64,000 nucleotides of DNA from JBGPQJ01 sp963709295 (lineage in GTDB: Bacteria > Chloroflexota > Anaerolineae > Anaerolineales > Villigracilaceae): the NCBI GenBank assembly GCA_963709295.1, contig CAVPVW010000008.1:1-64000 (forward strand), written 5' to 3'. Under the pieces are notes generated by a model. It was not told the origin of the DNA. It saw only the letters and a list, made by a program, of their open reading frames with translations, and searched no databases. Within the stretch, counting starts at the first letter, position 1; every line of letters begins with the position of its first letter. The position numbers were made by a program, and so were the translations under genes. Shown piece by piece: positions 37,237 to 47,085 of this stretch.

Positions 37237-38951
37237 CTACGGGCACGCGCCAGTGGCGGGGTCACAGAAGGTAGGCGTGGGCTGTGGCTGAGAAGGTTTG
37301 TCAGAGTCCTTTGGCTTGGGCTCATCACAGGTACCCAATTTATAATTGTAAGTAACAGAACTCGGAACAAATGTTGAAGTACTCGAACCGGGCTTAAACA
37401 AACTTTTTGCTGGGGGTCGAAGATGTTCCCCGGTCCACAAGCAGGATATTGGTTTGGTTGGCTGCCTGCCTGCGGTGGGTTCTGTGTGCAGCACTGGGTC
37501 TGTGAATTGTAGGAATACCCGCCAGGGCAGGACATGCCGGCTGGCTGCCCGCTGTTACCTGTATAGTAGCATGAGCCATTTGCCTGAAGGGTATATCCTG
37601 GTGCGCAGACAGCAAGAGCACCTTGCAAAGGCTTTGGTGGAGTCTGCGCTATATTGCAACCAGTAATTTCCATGATGTAAGTGAATGAAGCGCCAGCAGG
37701 TCCCCATAGCACCAAAGTTTTAGGTTTTCCTGCCCCAATAAACTGCCATGAAATATTATTAGGCAATGGAGATGCTCCATAAAAACCTATAGGTGGTTTG
37801 CATAAGGCATACAACTGTGTTCCGTCATATGTAATATTTGCACCGCCCAGGTTCGCAGGTTGATTAGCACAATAGAAAGCGTTTTTCATTATGAGAGTTG
37901 AAACATCAAATGTCACACTTTCAGATGACGAACCATCATTCCCAGAAGCAGGCTGCCCCGGCTCTGGAGTGCTGGCACTGGCTGGGATCGTTGCCGGCGC
38001 TTCACAAATCGGGGCGAAGACGGCCGGGTCTTCCACCACACAGCGAAAACCCACATCAGTTTTATACTGATCAGACTCCAGCGAAGAACGCTGAGCGGAG
38101 AAAACGGAGTCAAACCCTGTGTCAAAGCTCGAGCCGCGGACTGAGCGTTTTTCGCCATCAACAGGTCCGGTGGGATTGGACGCCGGCGATTGAGGGTAAT
38201 AATCCTTCTGATACCAGTCACTCACCCACTCATAGGCATTACCGGCCATGTCCAGCGCCATGTAATCGCTGATACCCTCAGGATGGTCAAGCACGCTGCT
38301 CAACAAACCGACGCAATCCTTGAAGTTCAGAAAATTACAGGCGGCGGGTTCGTCACCCCAAGGATATGCCTGAATCTTCGTCCCACGAGCTGTTTTCTCC
38401 CACTCGGCTTCAGTCGGCAGGCGGCCACCCACCCATTTACAGTAGTTGTCCGCCTGATCCCAGGTTACATTCGTGACGGGTAAATCCTTCAAGACATAAC
38501 CCGAATCATCCGGGCTTAACACAAAACTAACCAGGGATGTTCCAGACAAGGTTGCACCCCGTTCATCCGTAGTTGACGCTGCCGGCGTACATTGCCCTAG
38601 CGAGACGCATAGGTTGTACATCTCATTGGTGACCTTGGTGCTGTAGATCCAGAATCCGCTCACCTCGACGGGATGCGCAGGATTGAAATCCTTTTCCTTG
38701 GGTTCATCAGCGCCCATGACGAACTCCCCACCCGGCACATAGACCAGCGTGCTGGTATCGAACCAGGAGATCGTCGAACCGATGGTGGGAGCTTCGGGCA
38801 CGAAAGGCTCAATCGTCGGCGTGGGCGGGAGCTCCGGTGTAGCCAAGGGAACCTCCGTGGGCGCGACCGCGCTGCCAAAGGGCAGGTTACACGCGGATAG
38901 CAGCATGGCTAGAACGATCAAACCATAAAGGGGGGTATTTATCTTTTTCAT
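37237..38951 (-). CDS. FGE/SUMF1-like lipoprotein with Cys-rich C-terminus (frameshift near the end)
   Basis: The signal peptide ends in the lipobox LLSAC, so the protein is anchored by lipid, with a TPT-rich linker after it. The FGE-like domain spans about residues 60-300: LVYVPGGEFVMGADEPKEKD, GGRLPTEAEWEKTARG, ALDMAGNAYEWVSDWYQKDY and KRSVRGSSFDTGF. The tail has repeated cysteine motifs (CAPGYTLQANGSCYY; CPGGYSYNSQTQCC). The run of T near 37,396 hides a frameshift; the corrected C-terminus is FCDPATGACP, ending at 37237. It lacks proof of formylglycine activity and may be a binding variant. Confidence 0.82.
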
Positions 38952-38969
38952 GTCAATCTCCTCGTACCA

Positions 38970-41946
38970 TTAGAGTTGCTGTCTTGATTTACGCCAAAAT
39001 ACGATGAGCGCAACCAGAAGGCCGACTATCACCAAAGCGAATATCACCACTCCATAGACCACATAATTCAAGGTGCGTTCTACAGTGGGATCAAGAGTGG
39101 CAATACTTTCCGAATCAGGTTCAGGCGGCAGGACGGTGATATGAACTTGCGATACACTCTCGTGTCCGGCCGAATCCTTCCCTGATAGCTGGAGTGTATG
39201 GTCCCCTTCAGCAAGTGAATCGATCAACAAGTCGCCTGAGCCGAGATTTCCATCCCGATCCGAGTTCCATACGAGCGAATTCGGGTCGAGCATCCCATCT
39301 TCCTGGTCAAACCCAGATGCTTGAACAAAAAATGGTTCTCCTTTGTTGACCTGCAAACCCTCTTCAGGCCAGCTGATGTGCACCAGCGGCGATTTGTCGC
39401 CAACCTGGAACGGCGCGGAAGCCATAGACGAGGAATTAAATCCATCGGTCACAGTAATGCGTATCAGCGCCTGATCGCTGCCAGGGAAATAAGCGGTATC
39501 CACGATCATTGAATTACCTGGAATACCTTCACCGATGCTGGTCCACGACTTACCGCCATCATTACTGTAATCCAACAGTGAAGTAAGTACATCCCCGTCC
39601 TTGTCGGAGGCGGTCCAGGAGATGGTCACAAGACCGCTGTCCGGCCACTGTTCCGGACCCGTGGAAGTGAGTTCGACCACAGGCTTGTTCCGGCTGGCCT
39701 TGACCTCTCCAATCAGACTATCCTGATATTTAAACCGGATCAACCGGGCCTCCTCGGACCAGGGTAACGAAAGCACAAAATAGCCCCCATCCCCCAGCCC
39801 GACATCCACGCCGTTGGTCACAGGATTAAAAGATTGGCTGTGCAGGACATAGCCCGATTGATCGAGTAGTTCAACCGTATAGGGACCCTCCTCCAACGGG
39901 AGCGGTTGGGCTGACTCGAGGAGGTAGAATCCGCTGACCATGCTCAGGCTGTTTGGAGAAACAATTCCGCCACCCAGCATCATCGCTTGTTGGGTGACCT
40001 GAGGGACATTCACGGAAGCCAGCTTCAACCCTGGCCGCGCCCCATACCCTGCAGGGAGGTATTTCGTCAGCCCATCGTAGGTGTGGCGGGATGTCCAGGT
40101 ATTGTTTTCATTACCGCAGCTGCCCATATAATCGTAGGAAATGTAAGACAGGTAGAGCTGCTTCCGAAGGACATCCACTCCTGCTTCATCGATGTTGCCG
40201 TCGGGGTCCGGATAAAACGGATCGCGATTCGCCACGCCGCATCCAGGCGCATTTTGCCGCCGAAGGTTATAACCAAATGACCTGGCTGCGATATGGGCCG
40301 TGGTTCGGTTGCCATACCCGACAAATCCGCCTGATACGGATATGGGATTCCATCCGCAGCCGACGCCTCCTGTTTGCGGAGAGGCAGCACCCTTGTCAAC
40401 CATACCGTACCAGATTCGCGGGTTAAACCCCCTTACTACAGCCAACTTCATTAATAACCCGTTCCAGCCCCCGCAGCCTCCAAGCCAATCGGTATACCAA
40501 TAGATGGGTGTGGGTGAAAGCGCTAAATCAAAACTGGACGTCGGGTAAGCCGATTTGACCCAATTGACAATAGTCCAAACCTCTGAAACGGAAGCTTGAG
40601 TGCCGTTGCTGATCACCGGAACAAAATAAAGGGCAACAGGCATCGACTGATGAAGGTTAAATTTATATTCCTTGAAGTTGTTGTCGTATTTGATCTCGAG
40701 CGGGTAGTCTTTCTGCATGTAATTCACATAGACTGTGAATTCAAGCGGTTTGCCTGACATGATAAAGGTCTTGACCACGCTTGGATCCTTGACCCAGGAT
40801 GGGGGCAGGAGAAAATTGATCGTCGCATTCAAATCCGTGCGGTCACTGCGAGGATGAGCGTCTTTTCGCACGGTGACTTTATTTACTGAGTTTATGCTTG
40901 AAGACGCCGCCGCGATCACACCGCAGCCTCCCTGCCCCTTTCTTCCAAGGCAGATGCGTCCGCCGATGTTGCTTACAGATGTATAAGCACCCGGCGCCAG
41001 CCGGACATACACCCGCACCAGGGTGGGTTTCCCGGCATATAGAGGGACCGAGTTGTCGGGGCAGGTGGCGTTTTCAAGGCATTGGATCGCCTGGGTGATC
41101 TCGATTTTGACAATTTCGATATCCGGCTGGGGAAACAGATATTTTGCGTAATTGACCGGCTTAAGAAGGGGAGACTTTGTTTAATGGAAATTATCGGCTT
41201 GGGCGTTGGCAATGGCTCGGGCAACGATGTGGCGGACGCAGTGGAAGTCGGCAGGCCGGTTGGCGTAGGGCTCGCGATAGGTTCAGCCGGTGCACAGGCC
41301 AGTTGGCCGCGGATCTCGCCTCCCGGGTAGGCGGTGCTATGAATGTTGACATAATAAGCGGAAGGATTATCGAGCACGGCTTTCAGTAATAATGCAGGCG
41401 ATTGATCTTTTGTGGTAAAAGTTCCTCCCAGGGGAAGACCGTTAAAGGGGATGAACATACCTGCATTTACCCCGGCTGGTCCGTTATGGATATGGGCCGC
41501 AGTGATCAACCCGCTCAGGTTTGACACCTGCCAATTTCCCGTGATGCTGTCGTTGTTTAGGTCGAGAAACAGCTTGACCATGCCCTGTCCTTCCGTGCGG
41601 ACAGAAGGAACGACATTGTCCCCTGTGAGTGTGGCGGTCAGGTAGTTGGTGTCACAGGCTACGACCGGTGTTGCGGTCGGCGTGCGTGTTGGGAGCTGGA
41701 GGCGAGGTGGATCGGCGTTTTAGTCGGCCTGGGTTCGGGAGGAGGCGGTTCGCAGGGAGGCGCGCCTGGCTACTCCGCAGCTGGGCGGCGGGCGTAGGGG
41801 TGCAAGCCGCCCCGGTTGCAGGATCGATGCAGTCCGCTCTGGGCATGCGCCACCTGCTGCGACGAGAAGAAAGCCAGCCCGGCCTGCCAGCGTGAGCGCC
41901 AGAAGCAGGATTTCCAATTCATAAGGGAATTAACAGTAAGTTTCAT
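38970..41946 (-). CDS. Secreted CHRD-domain multidomain protein (frameshifted at the 5' half)
   Basis: A CHRD domain (SGLITAAHIHNGPAGVNAGM; YYVNIHSTAYPGGEIRGQL) is followed by a TPT-rich linker. A second region begins PDIEIVKIEITQAIQCLENA and runs to 38970, with Ig-like repeats near 39.2-39.6 kb and a final membrane helix (YVVYGVVIFALVIVGLLVAL) with a basic tail. The frames join near 41,165-41,185. The N-terminal 280 bases (41,650-41,930) have several frameshifts; a signal-like start MKLTVNSLMN lies at 41946, overlapping the upstream stop. Corrected length is about 990 residues, probably attached to the outer face of the membrane. That CHRD and the large C-terminal part form one protein is inference. 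Confidence 0.65.
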
Positions 41947-42712
41947 GACAGTCACCTTTCTCATAGAAAGCTTCTGATATCAAGGGATGTTGTAAGAAAC
42001 CAGGTCGCTGGTATATGTTCCGATCCGAGCCGGATTTCACCGTGCCCACATCCTCGGCGTACCAGATAGATCTGTGAGTGTCGAATGTGTTTTCACCACC
42101 CATGGACAATGAGCCGTTTTCTTCGATTTTGAGCGCGTAGAACGTCCCGGCGGGAACAGTCACGGTTTCATAGCCCAGCGCTTTATAGGTTGTCTCGATT
42201 GTGGCAGCCAGGGTCACCTCGCTCCCTGAACTGCCCACCACACTGATGGTCTGCGACCAGTCATCGCCTACCTGAATGTCATCGGGGACGGTCACACCGT
42301 CAACGTTGGTAGTGGACAGGGTCGATCCGCCATCTTCGCTTGAGTACGTGGCAGAGACACCCGGCACGTTCATCAGGATGACGCCATCATCCCCGCAGGT
42401 ACCGTCCAGCGTAAAGGTACTGTCATCGCTCCGCACGGTCAGTGTGAACGAGCCATCATCAGCAATAGTCATGGAATGTGTCGCCAAGGTGGGGGTTATA
42501 CTTCCTGGACGGAAATCTGATAGGTCCAGGTTGCCCATCGACCACAGGGTAATAGTTGTTATTGCAGGGGTCATTGGAATTGGATTGATTATTCCCCTGC
42601 TCCGGGGAGGGATTTGAGTTACATTTACCTTCGAGGTGCCCAATTCTTCAGGGGTACCGCAACCAATAATGAGAAGTGCTGTAATCGATAGAAAAACTAA
42701 ATTTTTGAACAT
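41930..42712 (-). CDS. Predicted lipoprotein, unknown function
   Basis: The protein has 260 residues. The signal peptide ends in the lipobox LLIIGC, giving a lipidated Cys near residue 18. The rest is beta-rich, with repeated Thr/Ser/Gly strands (DGSFTLTVRSDDSTFTLDGT; DWSQTISVVGSSGSEVTLAA) and a Tyr-rich end. AAAGGAG precedes the start codon. I do not recognise a family. It lies in a row of lipoprotein genes read in the same direction. Confidence 0.7.
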   Translation of the reverse strand: MFKNLVFLSITALLIIGCGTPEELGTSKVNVTQIPPRSRGIINPIPMTPAITTITLWSMGNLDLSDFRPGSITPTLATHSMTIADDGSFTLTVRSDDSTFTLDGTCGDDGVILMNVPGVSATYSSEDGGSTLSTTNVDGVTVPDDIQVGDDWSQTISVVGSSGSEVTLAATIETTYKALGYETVTVPAGTFYALKIEENGSLSMGGENTFDTHRSIWYAEDVGTVKSGSDRNIYQRPGFLQHPLISEAFYEKGDCHETYC

Positions 42713-42724
42713 GGTAATCTCCTT

Positions 42725-43282
42725 TTACTTTTGTGATTCTTCAAGAACTTTTTGTGAAAAGACATAATCCGCGGAAGCAGCAGGGAGATGGCAGGCGATG
42801 CAGACCTGAACCTGTCCGCTCATCTCTGCTGTTTTGCCTTCCTTGTCATACATGCCCCACCACCAGTCGTTGTGGTCAGGGTCGTAACCAGCCGGCATCT
42901 TGACCATGACCGTGATCGCTGTGACGATGTCGAAATTCCCAGCCAGGTGCGTCTTGACGATCTTCGCGCACACCGGGAAGGTTTCGCCCGAAGCGGAGAG
43001 ATAGATCTCTTCGGCAAGGTCGTTCACGTAAATATTGGTCAGTACTTCATGCCCTTTGATCGGCTTGGGATTGACCTTGGTCCAGGATTCAAATCCGCTG
43101 AAATCTGGTGCGTCCCCTACGGCACATTCCGGCAAGGGTGTCGCCGTGGGCGTGGGCGGAAGCGGAGTTCGGGTGGGTGTCGAGGTCGGCGTGGCAGTCG
43201 GTGCTGCGAAAGGATTGGTTCCGCAGCCACTCACCAAAACAGCAACGAATAATATACAGGGGAGGAATTTTATAATTTTCAT
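42725..43282 (-). CDS. Cytochrome P460-like haem lipoprotein
   Basis: A lipobox (VLVSGC) is followed by a TPT-rich linker. The domain from about residue 55 has the P460 fold features: PDFSGFESWTKVNPKPIKGH, IYVNDLAEEIYLSASGETFP, TAITVMVKMPAGYDPDHNDW, and a C-terminal haem motif CIACHLPAASADYVFSQ. P460 proteins can oxidise hydroxylamine or handle nitric oxide. Here the Lys crosslink cannot be shown, so it may be a general haem protein (cytochrome c'-beta type). The length, 185 residues, is normal. Confidence 0.8.
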   Translation of the reverse strand: MKIIKFLPCILFVAVLVSGCGTNPFAAPTATPTSTPTRTPLPPTPTATPLPECAVGDAPDFSGFESWTKVNPKPIKGHEVLTNIYVNDLAEEIYLSASGETFPVCAKIVKTHLAGNFDIVTAITVMVKMPAGYDPDHNDWWWGMYDKEGKTAEMSGQVQVCIACHLPAASADYVFSQKVLEESQK

Positions 43283-43296
43283 CTTTTCTCCAATGA

Positions 43297-43929
43297 CTAA
43301 GGTAATGCCAGCAGCAGAAACGGCGCGACCACCATCATGCCTTCCACATTTTCCTGGTCACCGATGGCCACCATGACCGCCTTGTCACCGGCACGCACCC
43401 ACAGCTGGCGCGCATCCGGTCCGTAATTCAGGAAGGCCGAGTCGCCTAACGTGGTCACCGGCTCAGCGCTGACCGCGGATGAAAGGGCATCATTGAACTG
43501 TTTTTCACTGGCAAAGGTCACATAGGAAAAGTAGGCCGCGCCAGCCTCGCTGCCGAAATCGAAGGCGCAGCCGTCACCCAGAGCAGGGTCCTGGAATGGA
43601 GCCGGCTCGCTGACCTGTGGGCGCGCTATGACCATTTCCCACACCTCGGCAGGGACCGCTTCACAAATATCGATCGTCCCATCACCATTGGTGTCGATGG
43701 CAGGCATCATACTAGTCAGATCGGGAAGGAGCGAAGAAGGCTGCTCAGGTTGAGAGGCGTCCATGGGGGTCTCTTCTACAACAGGCTGGAGTTCCTGGGT
43801 TGGTTCAACCAAAGGGACTTCTATATCATCAGCGGGGTCGGTTCCTGGCGCAGTGAAAAGTCCGCAAGCCAGAGAACTCAGCATGAGAGATAAAACAACA
43901 AGAAGTACGGGTGTAAGTTTGGTTTTCAT
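43297..43929 (-). CDS. Predicted lipoprotein, unknown function
   Basis: The protein has about 210 residues. The lipobox SLACG follows a hydrophobic stretch (LLVVLSLMLSSLACG). The start ATG 43929 is preceded by GGAGAAAAA, better than the upstream in-frame ATG at 43944. A Glu/Pro-rich linker leads to a domain with EVWEMVIARPQVSEPAPFQD and a carboxyl end of alternating hydrophobic strands. It may be a binding lipoprotein. I do not recognise the family. Confidence 0.6.
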   Translation of the reverse strand: MKTKLTPVLLVVLSLMLSSLACGLFTAPGTDPADDIEVPLVEPTQELQPVVEETPMDASQPEQPSSLLPDLTSMMPAIDTNGDGTIDICEAVPAEVWEMVIARPQVSEPAPFQDPALGDGCAFDFGSEAGAAYFSYVTFASEKQFNDALSSAVSAEPVTTLGDSAFLNYGPDARQLWVRAGDKAVMVAIGDQENVEGMMVVAPFLLLALP

Positions 43930-43943
43930 TTTTTCTCCAATCA

Positions 43944-44357
43944 TTAGTATTTAATATCGACATTGTGATAAGCCACCATGCGCCAGCCCGATTCGGTGCG
44001 GATGAAAACCTGCATCAGGGAGGTGCGCAGCACCCCATCAGCCGGCGGATTAACTCCCGCAGGAAGTGACTGGTAATTGCTGACAGCTGCGTTGAGGTCC
44101 ACAACCGCCACATCCGGGTTGGGAAAATGGATCCGCTGGATGGACAGGTTCAAGGCGCTGCCGTTGAAAGTGGTGGCGAAAATTTCCTCATGCCGTTCAT
44201 CGAAAAGATTGCGTCCGAAGTACACCTGACCGAGGATGTTGGTGAACGAAATGGACGAGTCGCAATTTCGCGAAAAACCGGCAACATCCGCCCTGTTCCA
44301 TGCCTCTTGCTGCTGAGAAACAATGTGCTTGATTTCTTCCACGTGAATTGCATTCAT
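43944..44357 (-). CDS. SnoaL/NTF2-like protein (SgcJ/EcaC type)
   Basis: A cone-shaped NTF2-fold protein of 137 residues when started at ATG 44357, which has AAAAGGA upstream; an in-frame ATG at 44405 is less likely. The blocks EAWNRADVAGFSRNCDSSIS and FIRTESGWRMVAYHNVDI match the SnoaL-like family. The fold can bind small molecules or act as an enzyme; no catalytic residues are identified. It has no signal peptide and begins the minus-strand row that continues into lipoproteins. Confidence 0.7.
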   Translation of the reverse strand: MNAIHVEEIKHIVSQQQEAWNRADVAGFSRNCDSSISFTNILGQVYFGRNLFDERHEEIFATTFNGSALNLSIQRIHFPNPDVAVVDLNAAVSNYQSLPAGVNPPADGVLRTSLMQVFIRTESGWRMVAYHNVDIKY

Positions 44358-44541
44358 GTGCAAATCCTTTTCCAAATTGATCTGGACACTATGGCTCCGA
44401 GGCATTACAGTCGAGTCAGGGTCCCGCCTGAAGTGGTTTTTTCCAAGTCACCGCGGACACATGTTATTTTCTTCACAAGACCTCCCATTACATTGGACAA
44501 GGGCATCACATTCATGGTTCCTCCATTTAGAATTGACCAGT

Positions 44542-44547
44542 TATAAT
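44542..44547 (+). promoter_or_regulatory. Possible -10 box for the HTH-STAND regulator
   Basis: TATAAT lies about 89 bases upstream of the proposed start codon at 44636, in the divergent space between the NTF2-like gene and the regulator. No convincing -35 hexamer was found at the usual distance. If real, transcription begins after the in-frame ATG at 44546 and rules it out as the start. Confidence 0.3.
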
Positions 44548-44635
44548 GTTTTCAAAAGAAATTGTTTCGTATGGGCACTATATCAAAACGGGATATCCGC
44601 TTGGTCACGCTGCGCGTTACAAAAAGCGATACAAA

Positions 44636-47035
44636 ATGAGTGCTGTGCAAAACCCTGAATCCTTTGGCGAGTGGGTCAAATCCTGCCGCAGAAGGCTCGA
44701 CCTGACCCAGGCCGAGCTGGGAAAACGCGCCGGCTGCTCGGCTGCGGCCATCCGGAAAGTTGAAGCCGACGAGCGCAAGCCATCCAAACAATTGGCAGAG
44801 ACTCTGGCTGGCGCTCTTGAAATCGCTGAACCTGATCGTGAAGTTTTTCTCCAAATGGCGAGAGGGGTTTTCACAGAAAAGCTCCCCGACACACCAATAG
44901 ATAGAAAACCATCGAATCCGAATAATCTTCCCGCCCTGCTCACCTCCACCATCGACCGCACCCACGACCTGACGGCTGTCGCCTCGCTGATCAGGGATAA
45001 GACCGTTCGCATGGTTACGCTGATAGGCCCGCCCGGCATCGGTAAGACCCGCCTCAGCGTCCAGTGCGGCACGGACCTGCTGCCGGATTTTCCCGATGGC
45101 GTGTGGTTCGTCGACCTGGCAGAGATGGAAAACGCCACTTTTTTCCCTGCCACAGTCTCCCGTTCTCTGGAATTCCTTGAGATGCCCCCCTCCCCGGGGT
45201 TGTCCCAGCTCATCGCCGGAATAAAAGGTCGGAATCTGCTGCTCATCCTCGATAACTTTGAGCACATCGTCGACCAGGCGGCTGTGGATGTGGCTCAGAT
45301 TCTTAAGAATTGCCGCGACCTGAAAATCCTCGTCACGAGTTGTGTCCCGTTGCACATTACGGGTGAACAAGAGTACCCGTTGCCGTCATTATCCATTCCC
45401 CCACGTGGAGCGGAAAAAGATCCGGATTCCCTGATGGACTTCGAGTCGGTCCAACTGCTGGTGGCGCGCACCCGCCAGCACCAGCCCAAATTCAGCATCA
45501 CCGCCGATAACGCCAGGTCCGTCTCGGAAATCTGCACCATCCTTGATGGGATCCCACTTGCGCTCGAGCTTGCTTCCGCCTCGCTGCGACGGATGACTCT
45601 TGATGAGATGGTTTCGCTGCTTAAGGGATTCCGCGGCGTGAACTGGGTCCGGCAGATCGGAACACCCGCGCGTGACCTGCCGGAGCGGCAGCGTACCCTC
45701 GAAAACGTCGTTGCCTGGAGTTTCTCCCTGTTGACCGGGGCGCAGCAGGATTTGTTTTGTAAATTGGGGCTCTTCTCAGGCTGGTTCGATTCCGAAGCGG
45801 CAGCATCCATTTGTTTCGACGATCCCAAGCCTTCGCTCGCTGAAACTCACGACATGCTTGGGGAGTTGAGCGACCGGTCCCTGCTGGTGCGGGATTTTGT
45901 GGACGGCATTCCCTGCTGGCGGATGCTCGAGCTCATCCACGAATACGCCGGTCTGAAATTGGATGGTGATATACGATCCGGCCTCAGGCTCCGCTTCACC
46001 CAACATTTTTTGGAAAAATTAAAAACCGTGAACCGGCTTCCTGAGCACAAGCAACAGGATACCTTTTACCATCTCAATGTCAGCAATTTACATGCTGCTT
46101 TGAAATGGGCCATCGCTGAAAAAGACACGGAACTGGGATTTCATTTAGCCTCGCATCTGGATGATCTATGGATGTCTCATGGGTATTCCAAAGAAGGGCT
46201 GGAACTGCTCAAACAGCTTTTCGTTCTTCCGGATTCTTCTTCGCCGGAAGACCGGATCAACCGATTAACCTACGCGGCAGACCTGGCCTGGCATAAATAT
46301 GATTTCGAAACCAGCCTGGCTTTTTCAAGGGAATCAGGCGAACTGGCAAAAGTACATGGACTCAATGGTCCTTACCTTTGGTTCTTAAATCGTCAAGGCC
46401 GCATTTATATTGAACAGGGGAATTATGACAAGGCCCGCCAGGTATTGGAGGAATGCTACAACCTTGCACTGTCTAATCCTGAATTGATGAACCCCGGTTC
46501 GCCCTTGGCTCAACTGGGAGAACTTGCTTTGTTTGAAGGACGGATCGAGGATGCCAAAGCTGCATTTGAAAAGGCGTTTGGATTCCTGAAATTGACTCAA
46601 TACAAGGATGATATTTTTCTTTCCATGTCCAAGGTCGATTCAGCGGAAGTCGCCCTGGCCGAGATGAATTTTGAGCAGGCCCTCCACTGGCTTGTGCTGG
46701 CTCATGAATACGCTGACGTGAACATCCGCCGCCTGCTGGCCTTCTTATTTGCGATGGCTGGATACATCGTCCTTACCCCCGGCAAGAAGAAAAAGACTTT
46801 GGCCACAGCAGCCCGGATCTACGGCGCTATCGAAGCGCTCTCGGAACGTTCGGGGGTTGTTATGGGGGTCTTTTATCAAAACAAGAAATCCGAACGCATC
46901 GCCCAGGCCAGGAAGCACCTGTCGGCGCGCGAGTGGGAGAAGGCCTTCCAGGATGGTCAGCACCTGAGCAGGGATGAAGTGATTGCCCTGGCGAAACAGG
47001 AACTTGAAGAATCCCAATCTTCGATCGATGAATAG
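44636..47035 (+). CDS. XRE-HTH STAND NTPase regulator with TPR-like C-terminus
   Basis: This 799-residue signal-transduction ATPase starts with an XRE-type helix-turn-helix (LTQAELGKRAGCSAAAIRKVE). An NB-ARC/STAND domain follows with Walker A LIGPPGIGKTRLSVQ, Walker B LLLILDNFEHIV, and a sensor/GxP region (ILDGIPLALELASASLRR). The C-terminal 300 residues are helical repeats of TPR type (EQGNYDKARQVLEECYNLAL; AQLGELALFEGRIEDAKAAF). It is read away from the lipoprotein row and may regulate it. Translation from the upstream ATG at 44546 is possible but lacks an RBS. The ligand is unknown. Confidence 0.85.
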   Translation: MSAVQNPESFGEWVKSCRRRLDLTQAELGKRAGCSAAAIRKVEADERKPSKQLAETLAGALEIAEPDREVFLQMARGVFTEKLPDTPIDRKPSNPNNLPALLTSTIDRTHDLTAVASLIRDKTVRMVTLIGPPGIGKTRLSVQCGTDLLPDFPDGVWFVDLAEMENATFFPATVSRSLEFLEMPPSPGLSQLIAGIKGRNLLLILDNFEHIVDQAAVDVAQILKNCRDLKILVTSCVPLHITGEQEYPLPSLSIPPRGAEKDPDSLMDFESVQLLVARTRQHQPKFSITADNARSVSEICTILDGIPLALELASASLRRMTLDEMVSLLKGFRGVNWVRQIGTPARDLPERQRTLENVVAWSFSLLTGAQQDLFCKLGLFSGWFDSEAAASICFDDPKPSLAETHDMLGELSDRSLLVRDFVDGIPCWRMLELIHEYAGLKLDGDIRSGLRLRFTQHFLEKLKTVNRLPEHKQQDTFYHLNVSNLHAALKWAIAEKDTELGFHLASHLDDLWMSHGYSKEGLELLKQLFVLPDSSSPEDRINRLTYAADLAWHKYDFETSLAFSRESGELAKVHGLNGPYLWFLNRQGRIYIEQGNYDKARQVLEECYNLALSNPELMNPGSPLAQLGELALFEGRIEDAKAAFEKAFGFLKLTQYKDDIFLSMSKVDSAEVALAEMNFEQALHWLVLAHEYADVNIRRLLAFLFAMAGYIVLTPGKKKKTLATAARIYGAIEALSERSGVVMGVFYQNKKSERIAQARKHLSAREWEKAFQDGQHLSRDEVIALAKQELEESQSSIDE

Positions 47036-47037
47036 AG

Positions 47038-47066
47038 GATGCCCGTCGCGGTAACCGGCGGGCATC
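47038..47066 (+). terminator. Hairpin terminator after the STAND regulator
   Basis: The arms gatgcccg and cgggcatc pair around gtaacc-type loop sequence, starting just after the stop codon of the regulator. A T-rich stretch follows (ttgctttataa), which also contains the possible -10 box of the next gene. Confidence 0.6.
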
Positions 47067-47072
47067 TTGCTT

Positions 47073-47078
47073 TATAAT
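47073..47078 (+). promoter_or_regulatory. Possible -10 box, leaderless start
   Basis: TATAAT ends seven bases before the ATG at 47086, and there is no Shine-Dalgarno sequence. Transcription would begin close to the start codon. No clear -35 sequence. Confidence 0.4.
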
Positions 47079-47085
47079 CGACGAA

